From Beta vulgaris subsp. vulgaris (taxonomy: Eukaryota > Streptophyta > Magnoliopsida > Caryophyllales > Amaranthaceae): 64,000 bases of DNA. A program made the position numbers and the translations under genes. Positions 26,201-37,000 of this stretch are shown piece after piece. The notes under the pieces are model-generated. The model made no database searches. It was given only the letters and a program-made list of their open reading frames with translations, and was not told the origin of the DNA. Numbering within the stretch: position 1 is the first letter of the stretch; each line of letters opens with the position of its first letter. The stretch is taken from positions 591,001 to 655,000 of the forward strand of contig NC_079202.1 of NCBI RefSeq assembly GCF_026745355.1, written 5' to 3'.

Positions 26201-26443
26201 AATCTACCTCACATTCACCCTCCAAACAGGAAGAGAGGTGCTGGCAGACCTCCAAAGCAGAGGAAAAGAGGAGTGAATGAAGCAAAGAATTCCAAGAGGC
26301 ACAACTCTGTTAAATGCAGCAAGTGCAAGCATCTGGACCACAATGCAAGAACATGTGGCAGAGGTGATAAAGGTCAAAAGAGAGTTGCTGCCACTGGGAC
26401 TAGTACTTCCAAGGCACAGAAGAGAGCTAGGAAGGCCACCTAA
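23202..26443 (+). pseudogene. mudrA-like MULE transposase, copy 1 (multiple frame breaks)
   Basis: Transposase that would bind the MULE ends and catalyse cut-and-paste. Regions in order: an N-terminal segment from ATG 23202; a Pro/Thr/Lys-rich low-complexity stretch (about 23760-24150, repeated SQPTPSQP); an acidic Asp/Glu region (about 24340-24480); the MuDR-type DNA-binding region (about 24530-24840, RFTAACIMEACEWRIHASRL); the MULE catalytic domain (about 25170-25510, SWEYFFRNL, ISDRMRGVEAVVHGVFP, CCQHLYMN); an intron with GT-AG ends (25738-25811); a SWIM zinc finger (about 26015-26075, GCGIPCKHALRVMY); and a C-terminal CCHC knuckle (CSKCKHLDHNARTC). At least five frame breaks are present. 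The first SWIM cysteine is changed (SVGCG here, SCGCG in copy 2). Confidence 0.85.
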
Positions 26444-26707
26444 GCAAACTAACAACAACAACCTTGGTTTTAAACATATTTTTTGGGTTCTAATTGAATG
26501 TTCATATTTTTGGGTGATTAAGTGATTTTAGTTTTTGTAAAGAAACAATGATTAACCTCCGTTTCTTGATATTTTTAGTGAAGTCAGTTTTTGTAAATGA
26601 AGATAACATTACATTACTTTTTGGTTGTGGATACATATGTATGCTACAATGATTATTATGAATAACAACTTTTTTTTTTCCAAATCTTGTGGCTTGAATT
26701 ACATAAC

Positions 26708-27002
26708 TTACTTCCAAATTATAAAGAGGAGCAATACAAACATAAGTAAACCTAATTTAATTATAAGTCTAACTAACTTCTTTTGTTCTTTAATTTCTTC
26801 TTCAAATGCTTCAATTCTTCTGCATATTCTCATCCTCTGCGTTTCCCATACTATGTACCTCATGTTTAAAACCTCCACTTTGCTCCACCCAACCTTTGCA
26901 CCACCTAAAAGTTTCACAAACATCACACTTAAAGTACAGTCGATGTGGGTTTAAACTTGAATCAGAACTTCTAATTGCAAATTTCTTGCCGCATTTACAC
27001 AT
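26708..27002 (-). pseudogene. GRF-type zinc finger / membrane-anchor ORF inside the MULE
   Basis: Small ORF convergent with the mudrA-like gene. The start is tentatively ATG at 27002 (MCKCGKKFAI), although an in-frame stretch (STYIRVSNR) precedes it and the real start may be upstream beyond an A-run frame change. Cys pattern C-x-C-G, NPHRLYFKC, C, FRWCKGW fits the GRF zinc finger. It is followed by a charged helix (RIEAFEEEIKEQKK) and a hydrophobic C-terminal segment (LGLLMFVLLLFIIW) able to span a membrane. A frame change near 26830 separates the finger from the helix. The position is like that of mudrB in maize MuDR, but the protein type differs. Function unknown. Confidence 0.6.
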
Positions 27003-27363
27003 TCGATTTGAAACTCTAATGTATGTAGATTCTTGTGTTGAGGAAGATGTTTTTTTAGAGAGAACTCATTAGGATAATGTAGAGAGATGATAAGAAGAGA
27101 GTTCAGGTAGGATGTTAAGAGGGAGATCAACAATATATAGGTAAAAGACATAACGTCTAGTTTTTCAATCAAATTCTGACCGTTACAGCCCATGTTGTAT
27201 TTGAAAACATACCTGGTGAAATAAGTTTTGTTTTAAGGGTACCTCGTGAATTACATTTTGCTCTAACAGAGGACTAATGGATGGTTGACAGTAGGGGCAT
27301 TTGGGTGTATTATGCTAAAACTTAGGGGTATCCAGTGTATTTTCAAAAATGCGAGGGTACCCC

Positions 27364-28543
27364 ATTCTTTTTTAATTTACTCACTTTACTCAAGGAGATG
27401 ATCAAAGAGGGAGTACAAAAGTATGAAAGAGAGAAATTGAAGAGGTGGAGAAAGAAACTAAAAATGTGAAGAGAAAAATTGCAAAGTAAATTAAAATATT
27501 AAAAAGCAGATGACGTGGTGGAAAAAGAGGACAAAATAGATGAGACATGTTACCATGAATAGAAAAGACAACAGTGTGTAGATTAAATAGAAACACACCA
27601 AAAAGAAAAGTGCGTGGATTAAAAAGAAATACACCAAAAAGAAAAGTGTGTGGATAAAAAAGAAACAGAGATAGTAATTTTTAGATTCATCTCAATATGT
27701 ACGTTTAATGTATCAACTCTTTATAATTACATTGATACTCATTGAGTCCTAATATAATTGCCAGAAATCAAAAGAAGAGTTGAGTACTCCAACGACTAAG
27801 GGTATCATCGGCATATTGTAGCTGCGTTATTTCCCCCCTTTACTCTGCTTCAATTCCATTCCAAAGCGCCATATATGTCGACTTTTTTATGAGAAGGTTG
27901 AGTACTCCAACGACTAACATGAACAAGAACGGTGAGAAGGGGTCCCCTTGACGGAGGCTCCTTTACAATTTAAACGGTTTGGTGGAGGAGCCGTTTATTA
28001 AGATTGATGCAGAAGCAGACATTAGGTAGGAGTTAATCCAATTTCGCCATTTGATATTATGCTCCTAAAAATATGGTATTATCTTTATTAACAAATATTT
28101 CATCTTATCTTTCGCCACACACGACCATATGGAAAAGGAGATCATCCTAGGGGTGTAACAAGGCTAGATGCAATAAGCTACAACGACTCCATCTCCAGTC
28201 AAATTACATGTTTTTTCCACTAATATATTATTCTGCAGATTGATTTATCTTGTGAAAATTCATAATAAAATATTATTAAATATATCTTATATTTCATAAT
28301 ATTAATTTCCTATAATGTTTTCTTGTAATAATATAAGCAATAGTCAAAGTTATAAATTCTCAAAAAAAAGAAGGAAGTAGGAATTAAGTAAACGGGTGAC
28401 TACTTATTAGAAAATGATTACTCCCTTCCTCCTTTGCACCATCTCCTTTAAGTTACCCCCAAAAAGATTACCTATATTACAAATGGTCATGAGGAATTGA
28501 GGACCACCAACTTGCTATGATATACAGTATATTTTAGAGAACG
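27364..28543. other. Intergenic, AT-rich, with a decayed LINE RT relic
   Basis: No intact gene. On the - strand at about 27890-27960 a short stretch reads RQGDPFSPFLFMLVVGVLN, the motif of LINE reverse transcriptases. Sequence around 27780-28060 is probably the rest of this relic and contains a repeated piece (TTGAGTACTCCAACGACTAA at 27780 and again near 27897). The remainder is simple AT-rich DNA. Confidence 0.65.
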
Positions 28544-28586
28544 TATTGTGTCGGACTCGTCCGACCATAATCTTTGGTCGGACGAC

Positions 28587-28810
28587 TTTCAGTTGGTTTC
28601 AAAAAAAAAATTCAGTTGGTTTCAAAAAAAATTCAGTTGGTTTCAATTTTTTTCAGTTACTCTTAATTTTTTTTCAGTTAGTCTTAATTTTTTTTCAGTT
28701 AGTCTTAATTTTTTTTCAGTTAGTCTTAATTTTCTTTCAGTTAGTCTTAATCTTCTTTCAGTTAGTCTTAATTTGTTTTCAGTTAGTCTTCATTTTTTTC
28801 AGTTAGTCTA
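28587..28810. repeat. Tandem array of about 22-bp units (TTCAGTTAGTCTTAATTTTTT)
   Basis: About ten units of TTTTCAGTTAGTCTTAATTT, differing mainly in T-run length. The first units read CAGTTGGTTTCAAAAAAAA and grade into the later consensus. The long Phe/Leu/Ser/Val ORFs across it are artefacts of the repeat. Confidence 0.9.
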
Positions 28811-28955
28811 AATGAAAGTAAGTTACCTCTAAATGAAAGTAACTTAGGTCTAAATGAAAGTAAGTTAGGTCTAAATGAAAGTAACTTAGGTCTAAATGAA
28901 AGTAACTTAAGTCTAAATGAAAGTAAGTTAGGTCTAAATGAAAGTAACTTGGATT
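28808..28955. repeat. Tandem array of 21-bp units (GTCTAAATGAAAGTAACTTAG)
   Basis: About seven units of GTCTAAATGAAAGTAACTTAG, with AAGTTAG/AACTTAG variation. It directly follows the first array, and the junction unit (CAGTTAGTCTAAATGAAAG) is a hybrid of the two, so one array may derive from the other. Confidence 0.9.
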
Positions 28956-29119
28956 CTTAGTTTTATTATTCTTTCATTTAACAACTAACTAATATTAAAA
29001 AAAAAAATAAAAAAAAATCTGCTTTCCTCTCACTTTCTCCTTCTTCTTCATTCCTCTTAACTGATTTCTTTCTTCTTTGTTAGATCAATAAAAAAGTACA
29101 ACAAAACTATATACATTCA

Positions 29120-29308
29120 ATGGCTCGATCTCTTTCAAAGCTAAGGTTTTCTTCTCCTTTGTTGTTGACAACATCTCCATGTCCTCTCAAAGGTAGTTAT
29201 ACTCGTGTTCATTACTCTTTTTGCTTGAAAGCCATCGTTTTTACCTCTAGAATGTTTTCAAGTGTTGTCCAGCGGCGCGGCGGCGGCGGCAGCGGCGGAA
29301 GAAGATGA
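29120..29308 (+). CDS. Short ORF with targeting-peptide-like N-terminus
   Basis: 62 codons starting MARSLSKLRFSSPLLL. It is rich in Ser, Arg and Leu and lacks acidic residues at its start, as in mitochondrial or plastid presequences, and ends in a Gly/Arg tract encoded by GGC repeats. A pyrimidine-rich leader and A-rich sequence precede the ATG, as in a normal plant 5' UTR. It sits inside the candidate foldback element, so it may be a captured 5' gene fragment. No family recognised; it could be chance. Confidence 0.3.
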   Translation: MARSLSKLRFSSPLLLTTSPCPLKGSYTRVHYSFCLKAIVFTSRMFSSVVQRRGGGGSGGRR

Positions 29309-29379
29309 AGAAGGAGCAGCGGCGCCGTTCTCGCGCTTCGTCCGACGAAACATATTGGGTCAGACGGTCTGACCCAATA

Positions 29380-29761
29380 CTTTTACTATTTTTTATATGG
29401 TCCCATTATTTTATAAACCCAATCTAACCAAAAATTAAAAACTAAAAAACTAATGTTCAACGACAACGAGGCAAGCTACGAGGGGTAGAGTAAATACGAG
29501 CTATAAAGATAGTTAACAAAATTCTAATAACAACAAAAGTTTAAACTTATAAAGTTGTAGGTTTGGTCTCAAAAGTTTTTAAATCAGTTTTAATTTCTTC
29601 CCTTCAGATTAATTACAACATTTTTGTTATTTCAAAGTTCCAAATTAGTTTCAAGGTTCGCAATAAATTATCTCATTATCATATGGTTTATTTTCTCTTC
29701 GTAAAATTTGTTCACTTTTTTCGTAAAATTGAACTGAATTAAACTAAGGAAAAACTGAATA
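29380..29761. other. Intergenic, AT-rich
   Basis: No ORF, repeat or RNA signal could be supported here. Confidence 0.6.
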
Positions 29762-29969
29762 CTTCATCCGTTTCATAATATCCGCTACACTTTCTATTGT
29801 GGGAAGTTTCACATTACTTGCTACACTTCTTTTTTGGGCAATAAACTCTCTCCATCTCTCTCCTCTCACATGGGTCCATTTTCTTTTCTCTCTACCTCGC
29901 TCTTCTCCGGAAAATTGCCCAAAAGTCTATAAATTGAGAAGCGTAGCGAGTAATATATAACGAAAGAAG
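29762..29969. mobile_element. Stowaway-like MITE
   Basis: A 208-bp element with ends CTTCATCCGTTTCATAATAT (left) and, on the opposite strand, CTTCTTTCGTTATATATTAC (right), both followed by a CGCTAC block. It is flanked by TA dinucleotides (29760-29761 and 29970-29971), as for Tc1/Mariner-mobilised Stowaway MITEs. Non-coding. Confidence 0.75.
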
Positions 29970-30064
29970 TATAAGAAAATGTTTGAAGCGAAGCGAACTG
30001 AATTTAACTGAACAGAAAAGAATATGGCCTCAATTACGTACCAGCAACCACAACTTAGCTCGCT

Positions 30065-30272
30065 TTTCCTCCTATGGACGTAGCTAATACATTGTTCGTA
30101 TTAAGTCTATTATAATTTTGGATTTAGGTCCATCTGTTTATGTTAATTAGTAACTAGTAAGATACTATATAAACCATATAATTAACTCTACCTCCAAATT
30201 CTGACATCTACACTCTCTCCTAAACCTAATAAAATCGTTTCCTCCTATGGACGTAGCTAATACATTGTTCGT
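30065..30272. repeat. 35-bp direct repeat at the left edge of duplication copy 2
   Basis: The 35 bases beginning TTTCCTCCTATGGACGTAGC occur at 30065-30099 and again at 30238-30272. The second copy is collinear with duplication copy 1; the first abuts the point where homology to copy 1 begins (about 30099). Confidence 0.85.
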
Positions 30273-31025
30273 GAACTATGTAGATTCTCGTGTCAGTTAC
30301 CATTAAGTATATGTTTTGTTAATTGCATCTGTCACAACATTTATGATGGAGATGATTGTAGAACACAAACAAATATACAATATTTAATATGACTACACGC
30401 TATGGACTTACATACTTTGACTTGTTATGTGGAATTACTATTGTAATACGATATGATCGGTTAGGGAAAGGATACTAGAGTTGGCTCTTAATAGTGAGGT
30501 AATATGACAAAGATGACATGAGAGGAACCGTACATCTATCATGCTTCTTACATTAGAATTAACATAGTCATATTGAATCTGATCAAATTAATCTCCACAT
30601 ATACATTCCAAATATTAATTTTAGATAAATGAAGACATTAAGATTTTAGATTATCTGTTGGAAGCCGTGAATCTCTCTGAGTTGCAAAGTGCAATTAGTA
30701 TAGAGCAAATGAAGGCATTGAATGGATAATTATGAAGAGGAAGGCGGTGTGAGAAAATCTGAAGATATTCCAAAGCTGGCTTGAAACAAAACACAATTCT
30801 ATAATATTGTAAACAATGTACTTAACACCTTCTACAGCCTCGCCTAAGCATATAGCAGCAATCCTTTTCTCTCATACAACCAAAGCATAGCATCTTCTAC
30901 AAAAAAACCAAACAAATTTATGTTGACATTGTATATATCAGCTTTACAAAGCGCCTCGCGTTATGTTTATCTTTACGATGGTTATTAACAGGACCATTAT
31001 CACAACAAATATTCTCAAGATGCAC

Positions 31026-34000
31026 TTAGATCCGACACCAGTTAGTATAATGTTCATCTTTAAGATGGATGCGAACAAGACCACCACACCGCAAACAGAT
31101 GAAACTAATGCCATCCGAGAAGGCTTCGAGCACAATTTGCTTTCTTCCTGTCTCTGCCAAAATTGACTTTTCATAAGAATCAGATTCAGAGACAGACACA
31201 CTTGGTGGTGCTGGTGATGATGAGCGTAATGGTAGGGGGGATGATGGTGGTTGGGTTCCTATGTGCTGAGCTTCAGCAATTACACAGTCAGCAAATAAAG
31301 AAGCAAGTTGATCAGCTTCAGCACTTGCACTCGCCTTTAGACTTGACCTATATAGGTGACGTGCACGTTGCAAGATATCGTAGACAGCCTCCTGTCCTCC
31401 TTCTCTTCTCACACCCATAACAACCTAATTGGGACAAAAAATTGACCAAACTGATCATTAGTATGACCTACATTTTTAATCATTCTGCTTATACAGATCT
31501 AATGCACACCGGATGATGAATGCACGTCATATCATATATCTACAGCTTAAAAAAACAGGCGCATTAGTAACATTGATTCATGTCAATTGCACAGTAGAAT
31601 ATATTACAGATTAAGTCCTTGTCTTTTGTTGGGCACTCATAGCACAAAAAACTCCTGTGTCAGTTAACTTCAGACAGGACGTAAAGCATGTGCACCTCAA
31701 GATTGCTTCCAATTTTGAAGACAGACATATATGTATAATGTATGTGTCCTAATGATTTAGAATAGGATCTGCGAGCAAATGAGAATAATCTCAAATTTGG
31801 GCATTCTAGAGGTATTACAAGTTACAACACACCACAATAGACAGCGAAGCTCCAAAGTCCAAAGAGGAGCAGCAGATGCTAAGCATCACAAACAAATTTA
31901 GCACTGCAGTCCGCAGTCCGCACCACATCTAGGAGATGGAAGGATTGCAGAGTGCACCCCACAAATTCACCCACTTCTTTAAGAGCTCATCCTTGGGGAA
32001 CACTAGACCTAAGAGGAGAAGTGAAAGCATGGAAATTAGTGACTCAAAGAAATCGAACACTTCCATCTAGCGCTAAAATGGCTGTGTTTAGATACTCCAC
32101 TTCATCAATTTGATAGTATAATTTTGGATTATAGGGCGGGTCATGGCCCAGAAAGGCACCCCCTAAATCCGCCACTAGGTCATTGATCTGATCTTCTACG
32201 ATAAAGTATATCATGTTTGCTGTGCAAACAGTATAATAACTTTCATGCCTATCCAAACACCAGTCCAGTTAGTAGGTAAAGAATTATTATGTAATACACC
32301 CATAATCTTAGAAATTAGCTGATTCCAGTCCTCATTTAATTCATCCAGAAGGGAAGCATCTGGCTGAGCTAAAAATACACTTACCCTAGGTTACACAAGT
32401 AAATCAAGTTAGATTGATCCCTTAAGAACTGACACTTATGAATCTAACACCATCTAAATGCTGAATGGAGCAAAGAACCATGCACAGAAACACTCCAAAA
32501 CCCTGAAATCAAATGTCACCAAAATCCACTCTATGTTATTGTTACCAATCTGGTCGATTGGCCGTAAGATTACGGATCTTATTATCAGTATTGCTTAGAC
32601 AAAGTGAACACTGAACAGTTCAAAAGCAGAACACAAAACTAGCGGTTCTTACAATATTGATATTATATACCATATATTATAAATTGATATTAAACAAGAT
32701 GTCACTAATTTTTTTTTCCACAATTCAAGTATTACTACAAACACACTGAATATGTTAGTGAGTCCTTCTTTTGCAGTCATCCTGTACATGCCACAGGCAC
32801 ACAACGCGAATACTACATCTTGAACTCCGATAAATAATGAGAAGATATAAGAAAGAAATTAGTTTACTAGCCTCAAGACAGAAGAGACACTGATCTAACC
32901 TCCAAGAAAATCAATGAACAAGAACACAAAGATTACACACACAACCAACTGCGAGTACGAAAATCCGCCTATAAATTCTCTCCAGAACCACAATGTCACT
33001 GCTGCTGCAGTGCTGCTTATCCTACTCACAATTTAAGTCCATAATACACAAAAACATAGACACACAAAAAATCAACTGCAAAATATTAACACAATTTAAG
33101 GCTATATATCTACATAAGATCATGAAACTATCAAGAATTCCAGAAAAAATTAATTACAGCGCTCTAATACACCGTCGCCGAAATTCGCAAGAAATATCCC
33201 CTTCATTTGCTTAAATTTGAAATTGCTTTAACCTGGATTCTTACTACATCCTACTAAAGAACTAAACCTAATAATCCTTCATAAAAGATCCACATCAACT
33301 TAAAATTTGGACACAACAAGTTAATCTTGCAGCAGAATCAGATTAAAGAAAATGAATGTTATGTCCTAAAAATTTCCTAAGCTGAACCTGCAGGTTGTGC
33401 ATCTGTCCCAGCTAGGGATTATCAGGTAGCAGCTACAGCAAGCAAAGACGAAGGGAGTTGAATAAATTCAGTTGAAAGAGCATTGGATACTGATCAAGAC
33501 CAAGTCAAAACAAGTAGCGTTATGCCAAAGAAATAGGAGGAAGTGGTTAACCAGCTGAAGAAGAGATCTCCCTAGATTCTAGGAGTTGTGGCACTTTCGT
33601 AGGGAAGTTAGTTATGCAACGTTCAAATAAGGAGTAACGTTACACATTTGTATTAGTATAAATAGAAGGGAATAACACTCTGTACAACACAAGTCTTTAC
33701 ATTGCTTTTCACTTACATTCTTTCTCTCTACTACATTTACAATATTCTTAAGTGTATTTAGCACTAGTTCTAAGCTGCTAGCTGCTAGCTATAAGTTGTA
33801 ATCTTCTCAAATAGTGGATTGGTGGACTCAATTCCACCCGCGGTTTTTACCCTTTTCCTGGGGTTTTCCGCGTCACCATTTCCTGGTGTCTTTGCCTTTT
33901 CNNNNNNNNNNNNNNNNNNNNNNNNNNNNNNNNNNNNNNNNNNNNNNNNNNNNNNNNNNNNNNNNNNNNNNNNNNNNNNNNNNNNNNNNNNNNNNNNNNN

Positions 34001-37000
34001 NNNNNNNNNNNNNNNNNNNNNNNNNNNNNNNNNNNNNNNNNNNNNNNNNNNNNNNNNNNNNNNNNNNNNNNNNNNNNNNNNNNNNNNNNNNNNNNNNNNN
34101 NNNNNNNNNNNNNNNNNNNNNNNNNNNNNNNNNNNNNNNNNNNNNNNNNNNNNNNNNNNNNNNNNNNNNNNNNNNNNNNNNNNNNNNNNNNNNNNNNNNN
34201 NNNNNNNNNNNNNNNNNNNNNNNNNNNNNNNNNNNNNNNNNNNNNNNNNNNNNNNNNNNNNNNNNNNNNNNNNNNNNNNNNNNNNNNNNNNNNNNNNNNN
34301 NNNNNNNNNNNNNNNNNNNNNNNNNNNNNNNNNNNNNNNNNNNNNNNNNNNNNNNNNNNNNNNNNNNNNNNNNNNNNNNNNNNNNNNNNNNNNNNNNNNN
34401 NNNNNNNNNNNNNNNNNNNNNNNNNNNNNNNNNNNNNNNNNNNNNNNNNNNNNNNNNNNNNNNNNNNNNNNNNNNNNNNNNNNNNNNNNNNNNNNNNNNN
34501 NNNNNNNNNNNNNNNNNNNNNNNNNNNNNNNNNNNNNNNNNNNNNNNNNNNNNNNNNNNNNNNNNNNNNNNNNNNNNNNNNNNNNNNNNNNNNNNNNNNN
34601 NNNNNNNNNNNNNNNNNNNNNNNNNNNNNNNNNNNNNNNNNNNNNNNNNNNNNNNNNNNNNNNNNNNNNNNNNNNNNNNNNNNNNNNNNNNNNNNNNNNN
34701 NNNNNNNNNNNNNNNNNNNNNNNNNNNNNNNNNNNNNNNNNNNNNNNNNNNNNNNNNNNNNNNNNNNNNNNNNNNNNNNNNNNNNNNNNNNNNNNNNNNN
34801 NNNNNNNNNNNNNNNNNNNNNNNNNNNNNNNNNNNNNNNNNNNNNNNNNNNNNNNNNNNNNNNNNNNNNNNNNNNNNNNNNNNNNNNNNNNNNNNNNNNN
34901 NTTTGCATTCTCTTTTAATTCCGTAGCCAGCATTTCTTATTATTGCATCTCCATTAGCTGTAGATCCTCAGCTAAGTTCTGCCTGATCAGAATTTGGCAT
35001 AAACAGTTTGGCGCCCACCGTGGGGCTCTACAGCTAAACTCTCATCAAAATCCCAAAAAAGAAACACTTCAACCCAACTTTGAAATGGCTGACGATTCTG
35101 CTGAGGCAATGAAAGCGGCTTTGCTGAAGGCTCAAGAGGACCTTCACCGCACTCAATCTGAGGCCCAGCAGACCATGACAGCCTCAGAAAAGAATTGGAT
35201 TCTGTCAAAAGTAACAAAACCCCAAACAGCGTATCCGGAACATAATTCCTAAGGTGCTTGATCTCGAAGATTCCGAGCCAGCGAAGGTGAAGATGGAGCA
35301 GCTAGATCCGACGATGAAGCAGATGAAGCTGATCCCAAGCCAGGAAAATGGCGCTCCTAGAATCTCAGAACAGGAAAATACTTCGCATGCTGACGAAGCT
35401 ACCTGGAGCACCTACCCCTGTGGCTGAAGAATCTCCTGATGGCTACGCCCAATCCCCCTTCGTGGAAGAAATCGCAAGAGCCAGGATTCCCAAAAAGATC
35501 AACGTGACCCAGCCTCACAAGCTGTATGATGGAGCTGCGGATCCCTATGACCATGTGGCTCAATATAAACAGAAGATGTGGACTCTGTCCATTCCTGAGC
35601 ATCTGCTAGAAGCCACCATGTGCAAGTCCTTCGGGGCCACCCTATCTGGACCTGCTTTACAATGGCTGATAAGTCTTAAGCCAGGTAGCATTCAAAATTT
35701 TGCTGCTTTGATTAACAAGTTTTACATGCAGTTTGCAAGCAGCAGAGTCCTAGAGAAGCACACCGGCGACTTATACCGCATCACCCAGAAAGCCAATGAA
35801 GCTGTGAGGCAGTACCTGGATCGATTCAACAAGGAAATGATCTCTGTCAAGAACCTGGATGTTCCCACAGCTATCGAAGCATTCAGGAGAGGACTAACCT
35901 ATAAATCTAGATTGTATTATGAATTGACCAGGTACCCATGTGGCACATTCGAAGAGGTCAGGGCCAGAGCTATGGCTGAGATACGTGTCGAGGAGGACGA
36001 GGCGTCCAGGTACGTGAGTGAGCCTAGCTATGATCGGAAATCCCAGAACCAGAAGAAGACTGATTGGCGCCATCAGCCATTCAGAAGCGCGAAAGTAATA
36101 ACGTAGCCAGCAAGGCCACAGGTAAATCTCTAACAACGATTACCCTTCCATTGCTTCCTACTGTTTTAACGTGGATGCAGGAGGCGTAGTAAACGCACTA
36201 GAAAAGCTGGGAACCACAGTTAGGTGGCCTCGCAAAAGCGACAGACCAGACAGCGAGAAGGACACCACCAAGTGGTGTACTACCATGGCGACCATGGCCA
36301 TCGAACAGAAGAATGCAATGCTCTCAAAAAGGAGGTGGCTGGCTGCTCAAGAAGGGCTATCTCGAGCACTTGATGGGGAAGAAGGGGCAGCAAGAAGATA
36401 AAGCTGGCCCAGCCAGCAACAGCCTCTCCGCCACCTGAGCCCCTGCACGATAAGGTAATCAATTCTATCTCTGGAGGTTCAGAAATATGTGGACTAACAT
36501 ACTCTGCAGCCAAGAGATTTGCTCGAGAAGGTTCCAAAACTGCACCTAGCCCGCTGAGGAGTGCTGAAGAGAAAAAGCTCAGAAGCATGACCATCAGCTT
36601 CGACGAAGAAGATGGAGATGAAGAAGCTGATAATCATGACGGCCTCGTCGTATCTCTCACCGTCAGCAATTGCCTCATGAAGCGAGTCTTGATAGACAAT
36701 GGCAGCTCAGCTAATATCATTTTCAAAATGCTCTAGAAAGCATGGGGCTGCAGGAAGCTGATATCCTCAGGAAAGCAACCGTTCTGTTCGGGTTCAATGG
36801 CGAGCCAGCTACAACGCTCGGGGAAATCGTATTGCCCACTTATGCAAAAGGAATCAACCTCCAAACCAGGTTCAATGTGGTAGATTGTCCCTCAGCATAC
36901 AACATCATAATGGGGACACCATGGATCCACAAAATGCGAGCTGTACCTTCCACCTATCACCAGACTATTAAGTTCCCTACCAAGTGGGGAGTACAAGAAT

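Larger units (their letters stand above)
22605..27363 (+). mobile_element. Mutator-like element (MULE), copy 1
   Basis: DNA transposon with 43-bp terminal inverted repeats at 22605-22647 and 27321-27363 (outer bases GGGGTACCCTCGCA), 39 of 43 matching by eye. Inside are a mudrA-like transposase on + and a GRF-type ORF on -. The left end may extend to about 22563, since GGGTTTTTCACCAAATGCCCC there resembles subterminal repeats near the right end. TTCTTTTTA-like sequence outside both ends (about 22554 and 27365) could be an imperfect 9-bp TSD. The element lies about 400 bp upstream of the small two-exon gene. Confidence 0.82.
28544..29379. mobile_element. Candidate foldback/TIR element with internal tandem repeats
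   Basis: Ends form an imperfect inverted repeat: the left starts TATTGTGTCGGACTCGTCC and the right, on the other strand, TATTGGGTCAGACCGTCTG. Each end is itself a small palindrome (CGTCCGACCA...TGGTCGGACG at the left, ATTGGGTCAGAC...GTCTGACCCAAT at the right). Between them lie two tandem arrays and a short ORF. No TSD could be recognised, so the class is uncertain. Confidence 0.5.
33357..35005 (+). repeat. 5' LTR of element 1 (contains assembly gap)
   Basis: Starts TGTTATGTCCTAAAAATTTC and ends GAATTTGGCATAAACA. A TATA box (TATAAATAG) lies at 33657-33665, the likely promoter for element RNA. Exactly 1000 Ns interrupt it, but the flanks (GCCTTTTC and TTTGCATTC) are adjacent in the 3' LTR, so its real length is close to 650 bp. 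Confidence 0.95.

Noticed and set aside
28546..28811. Two overlapping hydrophobic ORFs (Phe/Leu/Val/Ser)
   Set aside because: Generated by the 22-bp tandem repeat; no independent coding evidence.
28587..28955. CRISPR-like repeat array
   Set aside because: Units are contiguous with no unique spacers, and the window is plant nuclear DNA.
33785..35252. Long reading frames spanning the N run on both strands
   Set aside because: They consist mostly of unknown residues over the 1000-N gap in an LTR; not genes.
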